Of a stretch of DNA of 64,000 bases, positions 8,747-17,464 are shown piece by piece. How positions within the stretch are numbered: the stretch's first letter is position 1; each line of letters begins with the position of its first letter. The translations under genes were made by a program, and so were the position numbers. The stretch comes from Acetomicrobium flavidum (GTDB taxonomy: Bacteria; Synergistota; Synergistia; Synergistales; Acetomicrobiaceae): positions 1,512,001 through 1,576,000 of the forward strand of contig NZ_FSQZ01000001.1 of assembly GCF_900129645.1 (NCBI RefSeq), read 5' to 3'. The notes beneath the pieces are model-generated. The model did no database searches. It was not told where the DNA came from and saw only the letters and a program-made list of their open reading frames with translations.

Positions 8747-8943
8747 CTAAAAACACCTCCTTTTATCCTTCTTCCTAGACAATATTATATCATTGCCCTT
8801 GCGCTGGATTGCAAATATCAAACTGCGAGGTGGGGTTTCCGGCAAGAAAGACATGCTCTTGGTCCAATTTTAGGGCAAACAGTTGGTCTTATCGCTGGAT
8901 AATGTCGATAATATTGAGGGGGCTGTTATGGGAGGTGATGCCC

Positions 8944-9108
8944 ATGGAGACAGGGCAGGTCAGCGCCATTTCTCAAGAAATGCTTAACGATGTACAAGGC
9001 GTTGTAGCAACGACGATGCTGAAGAAAAACCTCGAGCTGCAGCAAGTGATGTTGCAAGAACTGTTTCAAAGCATGGGGATAAGTCGTAATGTAGACTTAT
9101 TAGCCTAA
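8944..9108 (+). CDS. YjfB-like putative motility protein
   Basis: A short protein of 54 residues when started at the ATG at 8944, which has GGAGGTG six bases upstream. An upstream in-frame extension lacks an SD. The body (QGVVATTMLKKNLELQQVML) is a single amphipathic helix like the small YjfB/'putative motility protein' family. That link is from remembered family character only. CheX and a chemoreceptor elsewhere in the window support a motile cell. Function is unknown. A terminator follows immediately. Confidence 0.65.
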   Translation: METGQVSAISQEMLNDVQGVVATTMLKKNLELQQVMLQELFQSMGISRNVDLLA

Positions 9109-9117
9109 TGCCCTCAG

Positions 9118-9150
9118 GCAAGACGGAAGATTTATTATCTTCCGTCTTGC
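9118..9150 (+). terminator. Intrinsic terminator after the YjfB-like gene
   Basis: GCAAGACGGAAGAT (9118-9131) pairs perfectly with ATCTTCCGTCTTGC (9137-9150) around a TTATT loop, followed by a T-rich tail. Confidence 0.9.
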
Positions 9151-9227
9151 TGTTTATTTTGTCCAGGTGACGGTTTTATTGAGATAAAATAACTGGGTAT
9201 GGTAGGTTATGCTTAGAGGTGAAGTTG

Positions 9228-10076
9228 ATGTCCGTTACAATGGCTGATGTTGCAAAAGAGGCGGGAGTTGATAAAGCTACTGTAAGCCGCGTCTTAAGGG
9301 GTGATCCCCGAATATCTCCAAAGACAAGGGAGAGGGTGTGGGAGGTCATAAAGCGCTTGGGATACAAGCCCAACGCTCTTGCGCGCGGCTTATCAGCAAG
9401 AAAGTCCGGCCTCGTCTACATAGTGTTCGAGGAGCAGGATGTACCTCAGATGAACAAGTTTCTTAAAGGCCTGGGCCGCATACTTGCTGCCATGGATAAG
9501 GAGCCAATAGTGTATGTGGCTGACTACTTTGATGCCGATTTTATAAAATCGCGCTCGATGGCCCATGAGGTAGAGGGCATTATATGGGTTGGAAATCCAC
9601 CGCCGGATATGAAAGTGCCCACCGTCGCTGTAGGAGATACGACCGATCAATATGTTTGCGTGTCGCCCTTTTGGTCTGATATCGCAAGGGAGATCAAAAA
9701 AATCGCTGATGGAAGGCATATAGCCTTCATAGGCGATACTAAGGCAAATTCGATGCTCAAACAGGAACTTATCGAATATGACGCTGACGGTAAAAATACC
9801 CTCTGGATCTGCGACGGCTCACTGCCGGATGGAATAAAGAGGCTTATTTATCAAGATAAGGAATCAAGGGACTCCATAAATTCGGACCAGGAATTTTCGA
9901 TGGGCGATATGTTATTATTATTTAACGACATAAACTATGCCAAGGCCTTGGGCGGTGGTTGCATATATTTGCCCTCCTTTGAAATGGGAGTGTTGGCTGC
10001 CAGGTTGTTGGTTAACATGCTCAAAAACCGTGAGGTGCCACAGAAAAATTTGGTTCGCCTTACCATAGAACTTTAG
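9228..10076 (+). CDS. LacI-family transcriptional regulator (short sensor domain)
   Basis: The N-terminal helix-turn-helix is clear: TMADVAKEAGVDKATVSRVL followed by RVWEVIKRLGYKPNALARGL, the classical LacI head and hinge. At 282 residues it is shorter than the usual 330-340, and the effector-binding part (from about residue 60) is divergent and appears trimmed. It is the first gene of a unit with a FecCD-type permease and ATPase, so it probably controls them. The start is the ATG at 9228, six bases after AGAGGTG. A 16-base imperfect palindrome (TTTTAT TGAG ATAAAA, 9174-9189) upstream could be an autoregulatory operator. The effector is unknown. Confidence 0.85.
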   Translation: MSVTMADVAKEAGVDKATVSRVLRGDPRISPKTRERVWEVIKRLGYKPNALARGLSARKSGLVYIVFEEQDVPQMNKFLKGLGRILAAMDKEPIVYVADYFDADFIKSRSMAHEVEGIIWVGNPPPDMKVPTVAVGDTTDQYVCVSPFWSDIAREIKKIADGRHIAFIGDTKANSMLKQELIEYDADGKNTLWICDGSLPDGIKRLIYQDKESRDSINSDQEFSMGDMLLLFNDINYAKALGGGCIYLPSFEMGVLAARLLVNMLKNREVPQKNLVRLTIEL

Positions 10077-10090
10077 AGGGGAAGAATCTG

Positions 10091-11074
10091 GTGAATAGAA
10101 AGGGTTACATGCTTTTCGTTGCGGTAAGCCTATTTTTGGCTTTTTTCAGCGCATGTTTGTCGCTTGCAGTTGGAGAGGTGCGCATCCCCCTGCCGGAAGT
10201 GGCGAATATCATTCTGGGCAAGGTGGGATTTCCTTCTTCGGGGGCAGGTGCCTCAGGTGTTTATGACACGATTCTTTTATTCGTAAGGCTTCCAAGGACT
10301 CTCATGGTCTTTTTCGTCGGATCGGTTTTGGGAGTTACAGGAGCTGTTTATCAGGGACTTTTGTTAAATCCCTTGGCCGAAAGTTATACCCTGGGAGTTG
10401 CCTCAGGGGCAGCCTTGGGAGCAACCATCGCCATCGCCTTCAACGTCAATTTAGTCAGACTCTTTGCATTCCTCGGAGGAGCCTTAACTTTGTTGGGGGT
10501 GTGGGCTTTAAGCCATAGATCCCGTTCCGTTGATCCTACACGGCTCATCCTTTCGGGAGTGGTTGTCGGCAGCATCCTTCAAGCTTTGATGATGCTTCTT
10601 CAGACCTTGTTCCCCGAAAAATTAGGGGCTTTCTTTTTTTGGGTCATGGGAAGTTTTAATTCGGCAAGCTGGAGGTGGTTACCGGGATGCCTTATTGCGT
10701 CATGCATAGCCCTTTTATTTTTGTTGTTACATAGGGAATTGGACATCATATCCCTTGGAGAAGGGAAGGCCGAGACCCTGGGAATGAACATAGTGCGCAT
10801 GAGATGGATCTTGCTGTTAGCGGCCTCCTTGATCACGTCGGTAGTTGTGTCCTATTGTGGTGTCATAGGCTTCGTGGGGTTAATAGTGCCTCACTTGCTT
10901 CGGATGATGGTCGGACATTCCCATGGCAGGTTGCTCTTTGCTTCCTGGATGGGTGGAGGTTTGATGCTGCTTTGGGCGGATGTGACGGCTCGTGCTATAG
11001 GATCTCTGCCGGTTGGGGTATTGACTGCCCTTGTGGGAGGCCCAATATTTTGCTTGTTTCTTTGGAAATCATGA
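10091..11074 (+). CDS. FecCD-family ABC permease (iron-chelate/cobalamin type)
   Basis: Inner-membrane permease of 327 residues with about nine or ten hydrophobic segments. It has family landmarks such as LPRTLMVFFVGSVLGVTGA (type II importer), GVIGFVGLIVPH and PVGVLTALVGGPIF near the C-terminus. It is related to BtuC, FecC/D and FhuB permeases for siderophores, heme or cobalamin. It starts with GTG after a GAGGGG SD, 14 bases from the regulator gene. No periplasmic binding protein is encoded beside it, so the substrate is not fixed by context. The neighbouring feoAB operon makes an iron role plausible. Confidence 0.9.
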   Translation: MNRKGYMLFVAVSLFLAFFSACLSLAVGEVRIPLPEVANIILGKVGFPSSGAGASGVYDTILLFVRLPRTLMVFFVGSVLGVTGAVYQGLLLNPLAESYTLGVASGAALGATIAIAFNVNLVRLFAFLGGALTLLGVWALSHRSRSVDPTRLILSGVVVGSILQALMMLLQTLFPEKLGAFFFWVMGSFNSASWRWLPGCLIASCIALLFLLLHRELDIISLGEGKAETLGMNIVRMRWILLLAASLITSVVVSYCGVIGFVGLIVPHLLRMMVGHSHGRLLFASWMGGGLMLLWADVTARAIGSLPVGVLTALVGGPIFCLFLWKS

Positions 11075-11114
11075 TCGAGACGGATGGTGTTTGGCTTTGG
11101 CACATGAGGGCAAC

Positions 11115-11879
11115 ATGAGACCTATTTTGTTGAGCGCTATCGGCGTTTCGGTATACTATGGCAGTAAAAAGGTCGTTTATGACGTTTCGCTTGACATGCG
11201 AAGCGGGGAAGTGTTTGCACTGCTTGGCCCCAATGGCAGCGGAAAGAGCACTATGGTGAAGGCCTTCGTCAGATTGGCGGACAAAGAAGGAGATATAAGG
11301 ATATTAAATTTGCCCATGGAGAGCTTTACCCGCAAGACATTAGCCAGGGCTGCAGCATATATGCCCCAAAAGGTTCAGGTGGTCATGCCTTTCAAGGTGA
11401 TGGATGTCGTGTTGCTCGGGCGATATCCATGGATTTCATTTCTTGGAGATTATAGCGATAAAGACCTTAATCTTGCCCGACATAACTTAGATGAGGTTGG
11501 CATGACTGGCTTTGAGGATCGAATAATTACTACCCTGTCGGGGGGCGAAGTGCAAAGGGTTATGATTGCCCAATGTCTTACGCAGGACGCGGCCATCATG
11601 TTGCTTGATGAGCCAACGAGCGCGTTGGACCCAAAGTATTCGATAGCTGTAATGAGGATACTGCGAAATTACGTCAAGAACGGAAGGGCTGCTCTTTGTG
11701 TCATGCACGACGTAAATCTGGCGCTTAGATTTGCCGACAGAGTAGCACTTATGAAGGAGGGATCCATCAGATACATTTGTGGTTCAAGCGAAGTAGATGC
11801 AAGCATGCTAAGCGATGTGTTTGATGTGCCGTGGCATATAGAGGAGTGGCAAGGCGGACGTATAGCTCTTCCTTTATAG
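11115..11879 (+). CDS. FecE/BtuD-type ABC ATPase
   Basis: ATP-binding subunit partnering the preceding permease, 254 residues. Walker A is GPNGSGKST, the signature is TLSGGEVQRV, Walker B is IMLLDEPTSALD, and the switch His is in VMHDVNLAL. I start at the ATG at 11115, which has GAGGG upstream and gives the usual family length. An in-frame ATG further upstream would overlap the permease gene and adds unrelated residues. It ends 7 bases from the convergent feoB stop with no obvious terminator hairpin between them. Confidence 0.88.
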   Translation: MRPILLSAIGVSVYYGSKKVVYDVSLDMRSGEVFALLGPNGSGKSTMVKAFVRLADKEGDIRILNLPMESFTRKTLARAAAYMPQKVQVVMPFKVMDVVLLGRYPWISFLGDYSDKDLNLARHNLDEVGMTGFEDRIITTLSGGEVQRVMIAQCLTQDAAIMLLDEPTSALDPKYSIAVMRILRNYVKNGRAALCVMHDVNLALRFADRVALMKEGSIRYICGSSEVDASMLSDVFDVPWHIEEWQGGRIALPL

Positions 11880-11886
11880 CCTATGA

Positions 11887-13797
11887 TCATATTGCTAAAT
11901 ATGAAAGTAGATAGTTGAGAGCAATGCCGGTTATAAGCGAGATGGATATCATGATTAAAACGCTTTGAATCAGCCTCTTTAAGCCCAATTCCTTGAAAAG
12001 CACGACGAAGGTGGCTATGCATGGAAATGTCATTGCCAGGACTACCGTAGCTACCACAAGCTGACGTGGGGTCAACCCCAAAGGCAGAAGCAATCCCACC
12101 GCCACGTCCTTCCTCAAAAATCCAAGTAATATAGCACCCATGGCCTGGGGTGGAAGGCCAAGCAATTTGACTAAAGGGCTTAAGATGTTGGATAAAAAGG
12201 GCAAGACCGAGCTGGAATATAGTAAATTGGCTATCAGTATTCCAAGCAAAACTAGCGGTGTGGCCTCGAGCAGGAATCCAGATATGCGAAACCATAGCTT
12301 GAAGCCCAAGTTGCGAAGCGATGGCAGCCTGTAGGGCGGTATTTCCACTATAAGCTCGGGGCTTTGTCCGGAGAGAGTTTTATTGAGCATGTAACCCAAT
12401 ATCAACCATACTCCTAAAAGCGAAGCATATACGATCGCGATATAAACCAGGCCAAGCGAACCTATGACGCCAAATATCATGGCCTGAAGCCCCGCACAGG
12501 GCACTGCAACGGAGATCAGCGTCGCGGCAATAAAGCGTTCTCGCTCGGATTCCAACACCCTGGTGGCCAGAATTCCCGGGACGTTACATCCCAATCCCAG
12601 CAGTGTAGGTACTATGGCAAATCCGTGTAAGCCTATCTTGTGAAGCAGTGCGTCGAACAGTACGGCTAGTCTTGGCAGATAGCCGATATCCTCAAGGAGC
12701 GATAAAACCAGATAAAAAGAGATGATGTAAGGAAAGACCATGGCGAATTCCACGTAAATGCCCGTCGACAATATGCCGAAACTTTGCTCCCAGTTTATGC
12801 TCCCATCTATCAGATGACCTATGAGAATGTCATGTATGAAACCCGATCCGCCCAAGACGTTGGATATGACGTTCAAAAAAGGGCCCCATATTGAATTAAA
12901 AAAGGGATCGAGGAGGTAATTTATCAGGCCTTCACCTATAATCCTTACGGCGTAAAAGCTGGCAATTATCACTAAAAGGCTTAAAAACATCCCAGACAGG
13001 GGATGAACGCTTATGTCTTCAAGTCTATCTCTAAACGTGTGGTGTCTATGCGTCACCATCTGGACGCGCATCACTATGTCGCCTATGAAACGCCAACGTT
13101 CGTCCTTGGTCATCGGAAGCAGAAATGAGGGGCGTGCCTTGGGAAGTGCTGCCTTGAGGGCTGCAATTCCTTCCCCGGTAAGCGCTACCGTTGACACGAC
13201 GGGAACGCCTAGCTCCCTTTCTAAGGCCTTTAGATCAATCTGTATGCCCTTGTGTCTGGCCTCGTCAATCATGTTCAGTACTATCACTGAAGGGTAGCCC
13301 TTTTCCAGTACTTGAAGGGCCAAATATAAATTTCTCTCTAGCGCCGTGGCATCTAAGATTATTATTACTATATCTGCTCCCTCGTTTAAAATGCGCAGGG
13401 CAACCTCCTCGGCTTCGTTTGTCGGATCCAAGGTGTAAGCGCCAGGTACATCTATGAGCTTGTAAGTCTCGCCATTTATTACGACCGATCCTTCCAAAAA
13501 ACCCACTGTAGTGCCGGGATAATTGGAAGAGATGGCATGAAGTCCCGTCAAACGAGAAAATATTGCACTCTTTCCCACGTTCGGGTTGCCCATTAAAAGC
13601 ACTCTTTTGAGTTTTTTGTCCATTAACGTAGAATTCGGCGGGTTTCCTTCGCTCTTCATGCTGCATCGCGATGCCAAAGGACATTCGCTACAATGAAATT
13701 CCCCGCAGTGAAAAATCTCGTTATCGCGAGGAACAGTATTTTCTTTTGTTCTTCCGTGTTTTTCGAATAATTTACCAAACAGACCGTGACAGGACAT
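11887..13797 (-). CDS. feoB: Ferrous iron transporter FeoB
   Basis: Inner-membrane Fe(II) transporter with a cytoplasmic G-protein domain, 636 residues. GTPase motifs: GNPNVGKS at residues 70-77, then DVPGAY and NMID. The membrane part contains the gate motifs (TLLGLGCNVPGI, SVAVPCAGLQAM). An N-terminal extension of about 60 residues holds four Cys (31, 36, 39, 45; HCGEFHCSECPLASRC). This Cys-rich head may bind metal or an Fe-S cluster, which is inference. The ATG lies 6 bases after the feoA stop, with GGAGTG inside the feoA end, so translation is coupled. It is regulated with feoA. Confidence 0.93.
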   Translation of the reverse strand: MSCHGLFGKLFEKHGRTKENTVPRDNEIFHCGEFHCSECPLASRCSMKSEGNPPNSTLMDKKLKRVLLMGNPNVGKSAIFSRLTGLHAISSNYPGTTVGFLEGSVVINGETYKLIDVPGAYTLDPTNEAEEVALRILNEGADIVIIILDATALERNLYLALQVLEKGYPSVIVLNMIDEARHKGIQIDLKALERELGVPVVSTVALTGEGIAALKAALPKARPSFLLPMTKDERWRFIGDIVMRVQMVTHRHHTFRDRLEDISVHPLSGMFLSLLVIIASFYAVRIIGEGLINYLLDPFFNSIWGPFLNVISNVLGGSGFIHDILIGHLIDGSINWEQSFGILSTGIYVEFAMVFPYIISFYLVLSLLEDIGYLPRLAVLFDALLHKIGLHGFAIVPTLLGLGCNVPGILATRVLESERERFIAATLISVAVPCAGLQAMIFGVIGSLGLVYIAIVYASLLGVWLILGYMLNKTLSGQSPELIVEIPPYRLPSLRNLGFKLWFRISGFLLEATPLVLLGILIANLLYSSSVLPFLSNILSPLVKLLGLPPQAMGAILLGFLRKDVAVGLLLPLGLTPRQLVVATVVLAMTFPCIATFVVLFKELGLKRLIQSVLIMISISLITGIALNYLLSYLAI

Positions 13798-13803
13798 TTG
13801 TGA

Positions 13804-14079
13804 TCACTCCAAGGCCACATTTTCTTGTTTCAAGGTCTTTACAATAATTCGCGATGCAGCGCCATATCCTATGGCGATCTGTCTTCCGTCTATTTCTAAA
13901 GTAACAGGACCACAGAAGGGCATGCCGTATAGTTTTTTTATAATTTTGCCGGGCCTAAGTCCAAGGGCCTCTAACCTTTTCCCGCACTGCCCAGGGGGCA
14001 GGGAAATGACCTCTGCAAAGGTGCTGTTATCCAAGAAAATTAGGGGTTGCGCTTCCCCGTCCGTCCTTTTTGCCATCAT
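13804..14079 (-). CDS. feoA: Ferrous iron transport protein FeoA
   Basis: A cytoplasmic SH3-like accessory protein of 91 residues that works with FeoB. The FeoA pattern is visible: a 'leaving small Gly' core (CGKRLEALGLRPGKIIKKL) and a VTLEIDGRQIAIGYGAASRI end. It starts with a double ATG; the upstream minus-strand GAAGGGATG may be the SD. It is first in the feoAB operon, behind a promoter overlapped by a DtxR/IdeR-like palindrome. It is on the same strand as the DUF4139 gene upstream, but separated by about 150 bases of promoter. Confidence 0.9.
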   Translation of the reverse strand: MMAKRTDGEAQPLIFLDNSTFAEVISLPPGQCGKRLEALGLRPGKIIKKLYGMPFCGPVTLEIDGRQIAIGYGAASRIIVKTLKQENVALE

Positions 14080-14156
14080 CTCAATAAATACATCCCTTCA
14101 TAATGAATGTAGCGCCTTCGTTTTTTCCTGATGTTTAACGCTTAAAACATAACCAT

Positions 14157-14202
14157 AAAAGTTAGCCTAACCAAATTTATACCCTAACACTCGACTTGTC
14201 AA
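14157..14202 (-). promoter_or_regulatory. feoAB promoter with DtxR/IdeR-like operator
   Basis: On the minus strand, TTGACA (14202-14197) is followed 15 bases later by TATAAA (14181-14176). The alternative hexamer TAAATT gives 17-base spacing. GTTAGCCTAAC (14161-14171) is a perfect palindrome just downstream. It equals the core of the DtxR/IdeR box (TTAGGTTAGSCTAACCTAA), with flanking bases only partly matching. Repression of feoAB by an iron-loaded DtxR-family protein is the natural reading. Confidence 0.6.
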
Positions 14203-14233
14203 GGAAACCGAGGCAGAGCGGGAAAGAAAAGCG

Positions 14234-15742
14234 CTAAAACATAGGATGTATCACGATTTCCCTATCTTTAGGATAGGTTATCTCGTATTTGACCGATATG
14301 ACCTTCTCTTCTCCCCGTTTTAATTTCAATTTCCAGGTGCACAGTCCCTTTTGGGTAATCTCCACCGGCTTGGGATCCAGGGTTATGGTGTTTACCTTTA
14401 TGTCTTGGTGGGTGCTAACGGGTATCCTATCTATGACGGTTACGGAAGCTTCGCTTGAAAGTCCGTTTGCTACTCGAATGCTGTATCCGTCCACAAAAAT
14501 TCCCTTGTCAGGTTTTTCCTCGGATTTAGCGGGTATTAATGCCTCTCTTGTCGCCATCACCAGTGGCACTCTACCTAAGGAAATGACAAGGCTTTCTCCT
14601 GGGCTTTTTTCTTCTATGGTCGTCGTTCCCGTAGGGACATCGTCAATGGATACATGGGCCTTGCCGCTTAAGGTAGCTTTGCCAAGGGGTTTTGTGCGAG
14701 CGACTGCCCAGGCTTGTACGTCTATTTGCGGCAAACAAATTATCTCTAGATCGATTTTTTCAACATTCCTTTCAAGTGGCAGTGTAGTGGGAATGCCAAT
14801 CCCTGAAACTTGACCCTTTACGCTATATGTTAGCCCCGAAAGCGACTCAATCCTTCTTGCTCCGCCAGCGTCTAGGGTGAGTCTTGCCGCTTCGACGGGA
14901 AAGCTCTTTAGGGTGACCGGTTCCCTAAACTCCACGACCAAAGGTGGCAATTCGGGCATAGCCACATCCCCTTGGGCTGCATTAGAGTAGAGCTTGATTT
15001 CGCCCATCCATGGTATCCCCGTTTTCTGCGTAATTTCAGCCTTTAGGTCAAGGGTAAGTTCTCCCTTCTTGGAACTGTAGTTGACGTAGTAAAGTGGTTG
15101 CCAACCGGCATTCTTGCTAAAGGCTCGAATTCTGATCTTTCCCTTTCCAGAAGAAGACATGTTGATGCTGGTAGCGAAGTTCTCTTTGGGGCAAAGCTCG
15201 TTCCATTGATCTTGTAGGGATTTTAAGCTTGTCCTTTGTTTTTCTAAATCGAGTTCGAAATCGCGAAGTTGGCGTTCGATGGCATATCTTTCCTGCCGTA
15301 GATCGCTAAGAATTTCCTTTGACTTCGTTGTATCGGCAGGCAATATGGTATTTTCGAGTATCCTTGCAGATTGTGTGAGGGTATTTATCTGGGATTGAAT
15401 CTCCGCTATCTGGGCCTTTTTTGAATTGATCTGACGATTTAGAGCAATTAACTCCTCTGGCAACCATTGGTCCAAGAGGACCATGCTCTTTTCTATTTTT
15501 GTGATCTGCACGCCTTGATCTGGGTGTACGGATATGCTGTTGGGGTCCAGCGACGGAGGAAGAACTACGTTTGCCTCTCCAGCTGGCACTTCAAAGTAAA
15601 GGTAAGCGCCTTCCGGAAATACATCCACTTTAACGGGAGATGTTGGGGATTGCTCGTTTCCGTAGGCAGCATATATCCATCCGCCCATGAATGCCAATAA
15701 CATTATCATCGTCAGTTGCAAAATAACACGTCTTTTTGTCAT
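14234..15742 (-). CDS. DUF4139 (mucoidy-inhibitor-A-like) secreted protein
   Basis: A 502-residue exported protein of unknown function. An N-terminal hydrophobic segment (about residues 8-27) is a signal or anchor. A charged coiled coil runs over about residues 95-195 (QINSKKAQIAEIQSQINTL and beyond). The C-terminal beta-rich part (AGWQPLYYVNYSSKKGELTL, then repeated beta strands ending EITYPKDREIVIHP) matches the DUF4140/DUF4139 arrangement of MuiA-like proteins. I start at the ATG at 15742, which has AAAGGAGCT upstream on the minus strand; 24 extra in-frame codons further out lack support. It stands alone between a Nudix gene and feoA. Confidence 0.75.
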   Translation of the reverse strand: MTKRRVILQLTMIMLLAFMGGWIYAAYGNEQSPTSPVKVDVFPEGAYLYFEVPAGEANVVLPPSLDPNSISVHPDQGVQITKIEKSMVLLDQWLPEELIALNRQINSKKAQIAEIQSQINTLTQSARILENTILPADTTKSKEILSDLRQERYAIERQLRDFELDLEKQRTSLKSLQDQWNELCPKENFATSINMSSSGKGKIRIRAFSKNAGWQPLYYVNYSSKKGELTLDLKAEITQKTGIPWMGEIKLYSNAAQGDVAMPELPPLVVEFREPVTLKSFPVEAARLTLDAGGARRIESLSGLTYSVKGQVSGIGIPTTLPLERNVEKIDLEIICLPQIDVQAWAVARTKPLGKATLSGKAHVSIDDVPTGTTTIEEKSPGESLVISLGRVPLVMATREALIPAKSEEKPDKGIFVDGYSIRVANGLSSEASVTVIDRIPVSTHQDIKVNTITLDPKPVEITQKGLCTWKLKLKRGEEKVISVKYEITYPKDREIVIHPMF

Positions 15743-15901
15743 GCCATTCAGCTCCTTTAAGCATTGTTTTTGTCGAAAACGTTCTCGTCTTAAAGAATCT
15801 ATTAAAAGGGGCATTTCGTGCGTAGTCGCTAATTCAATGACATTATATTAAAATATAAAATAAAAATACAGCGCCCATGGAGAATGGAGGCAGGTTAAGA
15901 G

Positions 15902-16318
15902 GTGAAGGTGAAAAGCGTAAGTTCTGGCGCAGTTGTCTTCTTTATCGAGGATGGCAAGCCTTTATACCTAGTCCTTAGAGCTTTTAGGAATTGGGACTTT
16001 CCTAAGGGGGAGATAGAACCAACAGAAGATCCTTTAAGTGCTGCCAAGCGCGAAGTAGCCGAGGAGACAGGCTTGACTGATCTGGAGTTCTTTGAAGATT
16101 ACATCGAAACGCCGCCTTACGGTAAGGGCAAGGTCGCTAGGTTTTACATTGCCAAATCGAAGAGCAAGGAGGTTTTTCTCCCTGTTTCGCCCGAGCTCGG
16201 ACGTCCTGAACATCATGAATACAGATGGATGATGTACGACGAGGCAAGGGCAATCTTGAACGATCGGTTAAGATCTGTCCTCGATTGGGCTCATCGCAAG
16301 ATCTGTAATATGGGTTAA
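15902..16318 (+). CDS. Nudix hydrolase (Ap4A-hydrolase-like)
   Basis: A 138-residue pyrophosphohydrolase. The full Nudix box is present at residues 36-58 (G36, then REVAEETGL). The preceding FPKGE and later EYRWM resemble diadenosine polyphosphate hydrolases, so cleavage of Ap4A-type nucleotides is the best guess. The GTG at 15902 has GGAGG upstream; a second GTG six bases later is also possible. The gene appears to head a co-directional group with ychF, thiDME and an M48 protease, whose intergenic gaps are all short. Confidence 0.85.
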   Translation: MKVKSVSSGAVVFFIEDGKPLYLVLRAFRNWDFPKGEIEPTEDPLSAAKREVAEETGLTDLEFFEDYIETPPYGKGKVARFYIAKSKSKEVFLPVSPELGRPEHHEYRWMMYDEARAILNDRLRSVLDWAHRKICNMG

Positions 16319-16346
16319 AATGTAGGGGGCATGCGAGAAAGGGGTG

Positions 16347-17447
16347 ATGACCTTGCTAAATTGCGGAATAATTGGCCTGCCTTTATCGGGAAAAACGACG
16401 ATCTTTAATGTCTTGACCGGAGCAGGCGCTCAAGTCAAATCTTATTCCAGCGGAAAGACAGAGCCAAACAGGGCCGTCGTAAATGTTCCAGACAGGAGGC
16501 TGGAGGAACTAGCTGCAGTCTATAAGCCTAAAAAAGTAACTCCTGCTCAAATCGAGTTCGTTGACCTTGCAGGGCTTTCGAGGGATGCAAGCAAAGGCGC
16601 AGGGTTGGGCAATGCCTTTTTGTCCTTCGTCGCGGATTCCGATGCGTTGATACACGTGATCAGATGCTTCGATAACCCGGAGGTTCCACATCCGGAAGGA
16701 AGCATAGATCCAGTGCGGGACTTCGGCATTGTGGAGATGGAGCTGATATTTCGAGACCTGTCGGTCATAGAAAATCGTTTGGAAAGGCTTTCCAAAAAGA
16801 AGGTCTTACAAAAGGAGGAGAGCGAAGAAAAGGAGCTGCTCGAGAAATATCGATCGCATCTTTTTTCGGAGCGACCCTTACGCGAGCTACAGCTTCCGCC
16901 TGAGGAGCTTAGAAGGATCAAGGGTTTTTCCTTTTTAACCCTAAAGCCTGAGCTGATAGTGTTAAATTTAGATGAAACCCAAACGTCGGATAAGGCCATT
17001 CCTGGCTACGAAGAGATGTTGCATCTGACTTCCAGCGGAGGGCTTTCGTTGGTCAAGGTGTACGGAAGGATAGAAATGGAAATGAGCGACCTTTCCCCGG
17101 AAGATCAAAGGGAATTCATGAGAGAGTTGGGTATAGATGAGCTTGGCAGAGAAAGGCTCATACGTGAAGCCTATAAAATGCTTGGATTAATTACCTTTTT
17201 TACCGTAGGGCATGACGAAGTGCGAGCCTGGACGATACCCTTAAATTCCACTTCCATTGATGCAGCTGGAGCCATCCATACGGATATGGCAAGGGGCTTT
17301 ATGCGAGCCCAGGTGGTCCATTTCGATGATTTCAAAGAACACGGCTTTTCGATGGCAGCAGTCAGAGAGAAGGGCCTTCTTAGGTTGGAGGGCAAGGATT
17401 ATATCGTTCGTGACGGAGACATTATAGAGATACGCTTTAACATATAA
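16347..17447 (+). CDS. ychF: YchF/OLA1-type redox-regulated GTPase/ATPase
   Basis: An Obg-related P-loop protein of about 366 residues. The G1 loop is GLPLSGKTT near residue 10, G3 is DLAGLSRDASKGAGLGN, and the G4 position reads NLDE rather than NKxD. This loss of guanine specificity is the hallmark of YchF, which prefers ATP. A coiled-coil arm follows (about residues 125-170). The C-terminal 80 residues form a TGS-like domain (EVRAWTIPLNSTSIDAAGAI). The family binds ribosomes and acts in stress responses. The start is uncertain: the ATG at 16347 lies very close to AAAGGGG, and the TTG at 16353 has better spacing. Confidence 0.88.
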   Translation: MTLLNCGIIGLPLSGKTTIFNVLTGAGAQVKSYSSGKTEPNRAVVNVPDRRLEELAAVYKPKKVTPAQIEFVDLAGLSRDASKGAGLGNAFLSFVADSDALIHVIRCFDNPEVPHPEGSIDPVRDFGIVEMELIFRDLSVIENRLERLSKKKVLQKEESEEKELLEKYRSHLFSERPLRELQLPPEELRRIKGFSFLTLKPELIVLNLDETQTSDKAIPGYEEMLHLTSSGGLSLVKVYGRIEMEMSDLSPEDQREFMRELGIDELGRERLIREAYKMLGLITFFTVGHDEVRAWTIPLNSTSIDAAGAIHTDMARGFMRAQVVHFDDFKEHGFSMAAVREKGLLRLEGKDYIVRDGDIIEIRFNI

Positions 17448-17464
17448 GACTTGGGGTGATGGTT

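Noticed and set aside
11669-12295. Long antisense ORF across the FecE-type ATPase and feoB ends
   Set aside because: Both sides are real genes in the expected frames; the antisense frame has no SD or family character.
15815-17464. TPP riboswitch for the thiamine genes
   Set aside because: The upstream regions of the Nudix, ychF and thiD genes were read for the CTGAGA and ACCTGA boxes and none was seen.
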